Source: Chryseobacterium phosphatilyticum (GTDB lineage Bacteria > Bacteroidota > Bacteroidia > Flavobacteriales > Weeksellaceae). Taken from it: a DNA stretch of 64,000 nt. Position numbers and translations under genes: made by a program. Under the pieces are notes generated by a model. It searched no databases. It had not been told where the DNA came from and worked only from the letters and a program-made list of their open reading frames with translations. Each line of letters starts with the position of its first letter. Position 1 is the first letter of the stretch. Below, piece after piece: positions 63,935 to 64,000 of this stretch. The DNA is taken from positions 700,263 to 764,262 of the forward strand of contig NZ_PPED02000003.1 in NCBI RefSeq assembly GCF_002899825.2. Reading direction: 5' to 3'.

Positions 63935-64000
63935 ATGGAAAATATAAAAAAATGGCTCAGAGCAAACTGGTCTACTTCTCTTTTAGTTGTGGTGTTTATC
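63935..64000 (+). CDS. start of a membrane-anchored protein (cut by window end)
   Basis: Only 22 codons are present: MENIKKWLRANWSTSLLVVV and two more. A basic helix followed by a hydrophobic segment is the usual start of thiol-disulfide (TlpA-like) proteins in flavobacteria, but so little sequence does not allow a call. It follows the previous gene by 22 bases. Confidence 0.5.
   Translation, partial: MENIKKWLRANWSTSLLVVVFI

Overview
The window looks like a chromosome segment of a flavobacterium of the Weeksellaceae, most likely Chryseobacterium or a close relative. The grounds are low G+C content, Bacteroidota-type promoters (TTTG, 19 bp, TAnnTTTG, seen perfectly in front of a tRNA-Ser gene), almost no Shine-Dalgarno sequences, many small lipoproteins and secreted proteins, and protein families typical of that group. 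The genus is an inference; no 16S gene is present.

Region 1 (1-9.7 kb) holds the end of carA and all of carB, split by a four-helix-bundle (S23/IVP) gene bounded by imperfect inverted repeats, then small lipoprotein, hydrolase and regulator genes and a frameshifted remnant. Region 2 (8.9-16.1 kb) is an iron/siderophore module: TonB-dependent receptor, PepSY membrane protein and esterase in one direction, and a second lipoprotein esterase divergently placed. Region 3 (16.3-31.4 kb) is mostly ordinary chromosome: an adaptive-response-like cluster (Crp-like regulator, DinB, Ogt, PEP-mutase family, Ada), GH29 fucosidase, dienelactone hydrolase, HAD phosphatase, holA, trxB, and two aspartyl-protease-fold proteins, one with both catalytic motifs lost.

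Region 4 (31.4-36 kb) is a minimal type VI-B CRISPR system: a single cas13b (1162 aa, both HEPN RxxxxH motifs intact) followed on the same strand by an array of eight full 36-bp repeats and a decayed ninth, with 30-nt spacers. No cas1, cas2, csx27 or csx28 was recognised. A strong hairpin terminator abuts the far end of the array, supporting transcription in the cas13b direction.

Region 5 (36-46.4 kb) is gene-poor accessory DNA next to tRNA-Ser. It has membrane-anchored regulators, two related four-helix membrane proteins each followed by an AraC-type regulator, decayed reading frames, and a 4TM-AraC-SnoaL cassette bracketed by two related tRNA-3'-end-like sequences that are each followed by a terminator. 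It ends with two unlisted short genes for double-glycine leader, cysteine-rich peptides (49 and 47 aa).

Region 6 (46.6-52.7 kb) carries hydrolases, VOC, DHFR-like, SDR, LysR and Crp genes. Region 7 (52.9-63.3 kb) is a single 3461-aa three-module nonribosomal peptide synthetase (C-A-PCP x3, then TE). Its A-domain pockets read as Val/Ile-like, Thr (exact textbook code) and unassigned. The window ends in a small hypothetical gene and the first codons of another membrane-anchored protein.
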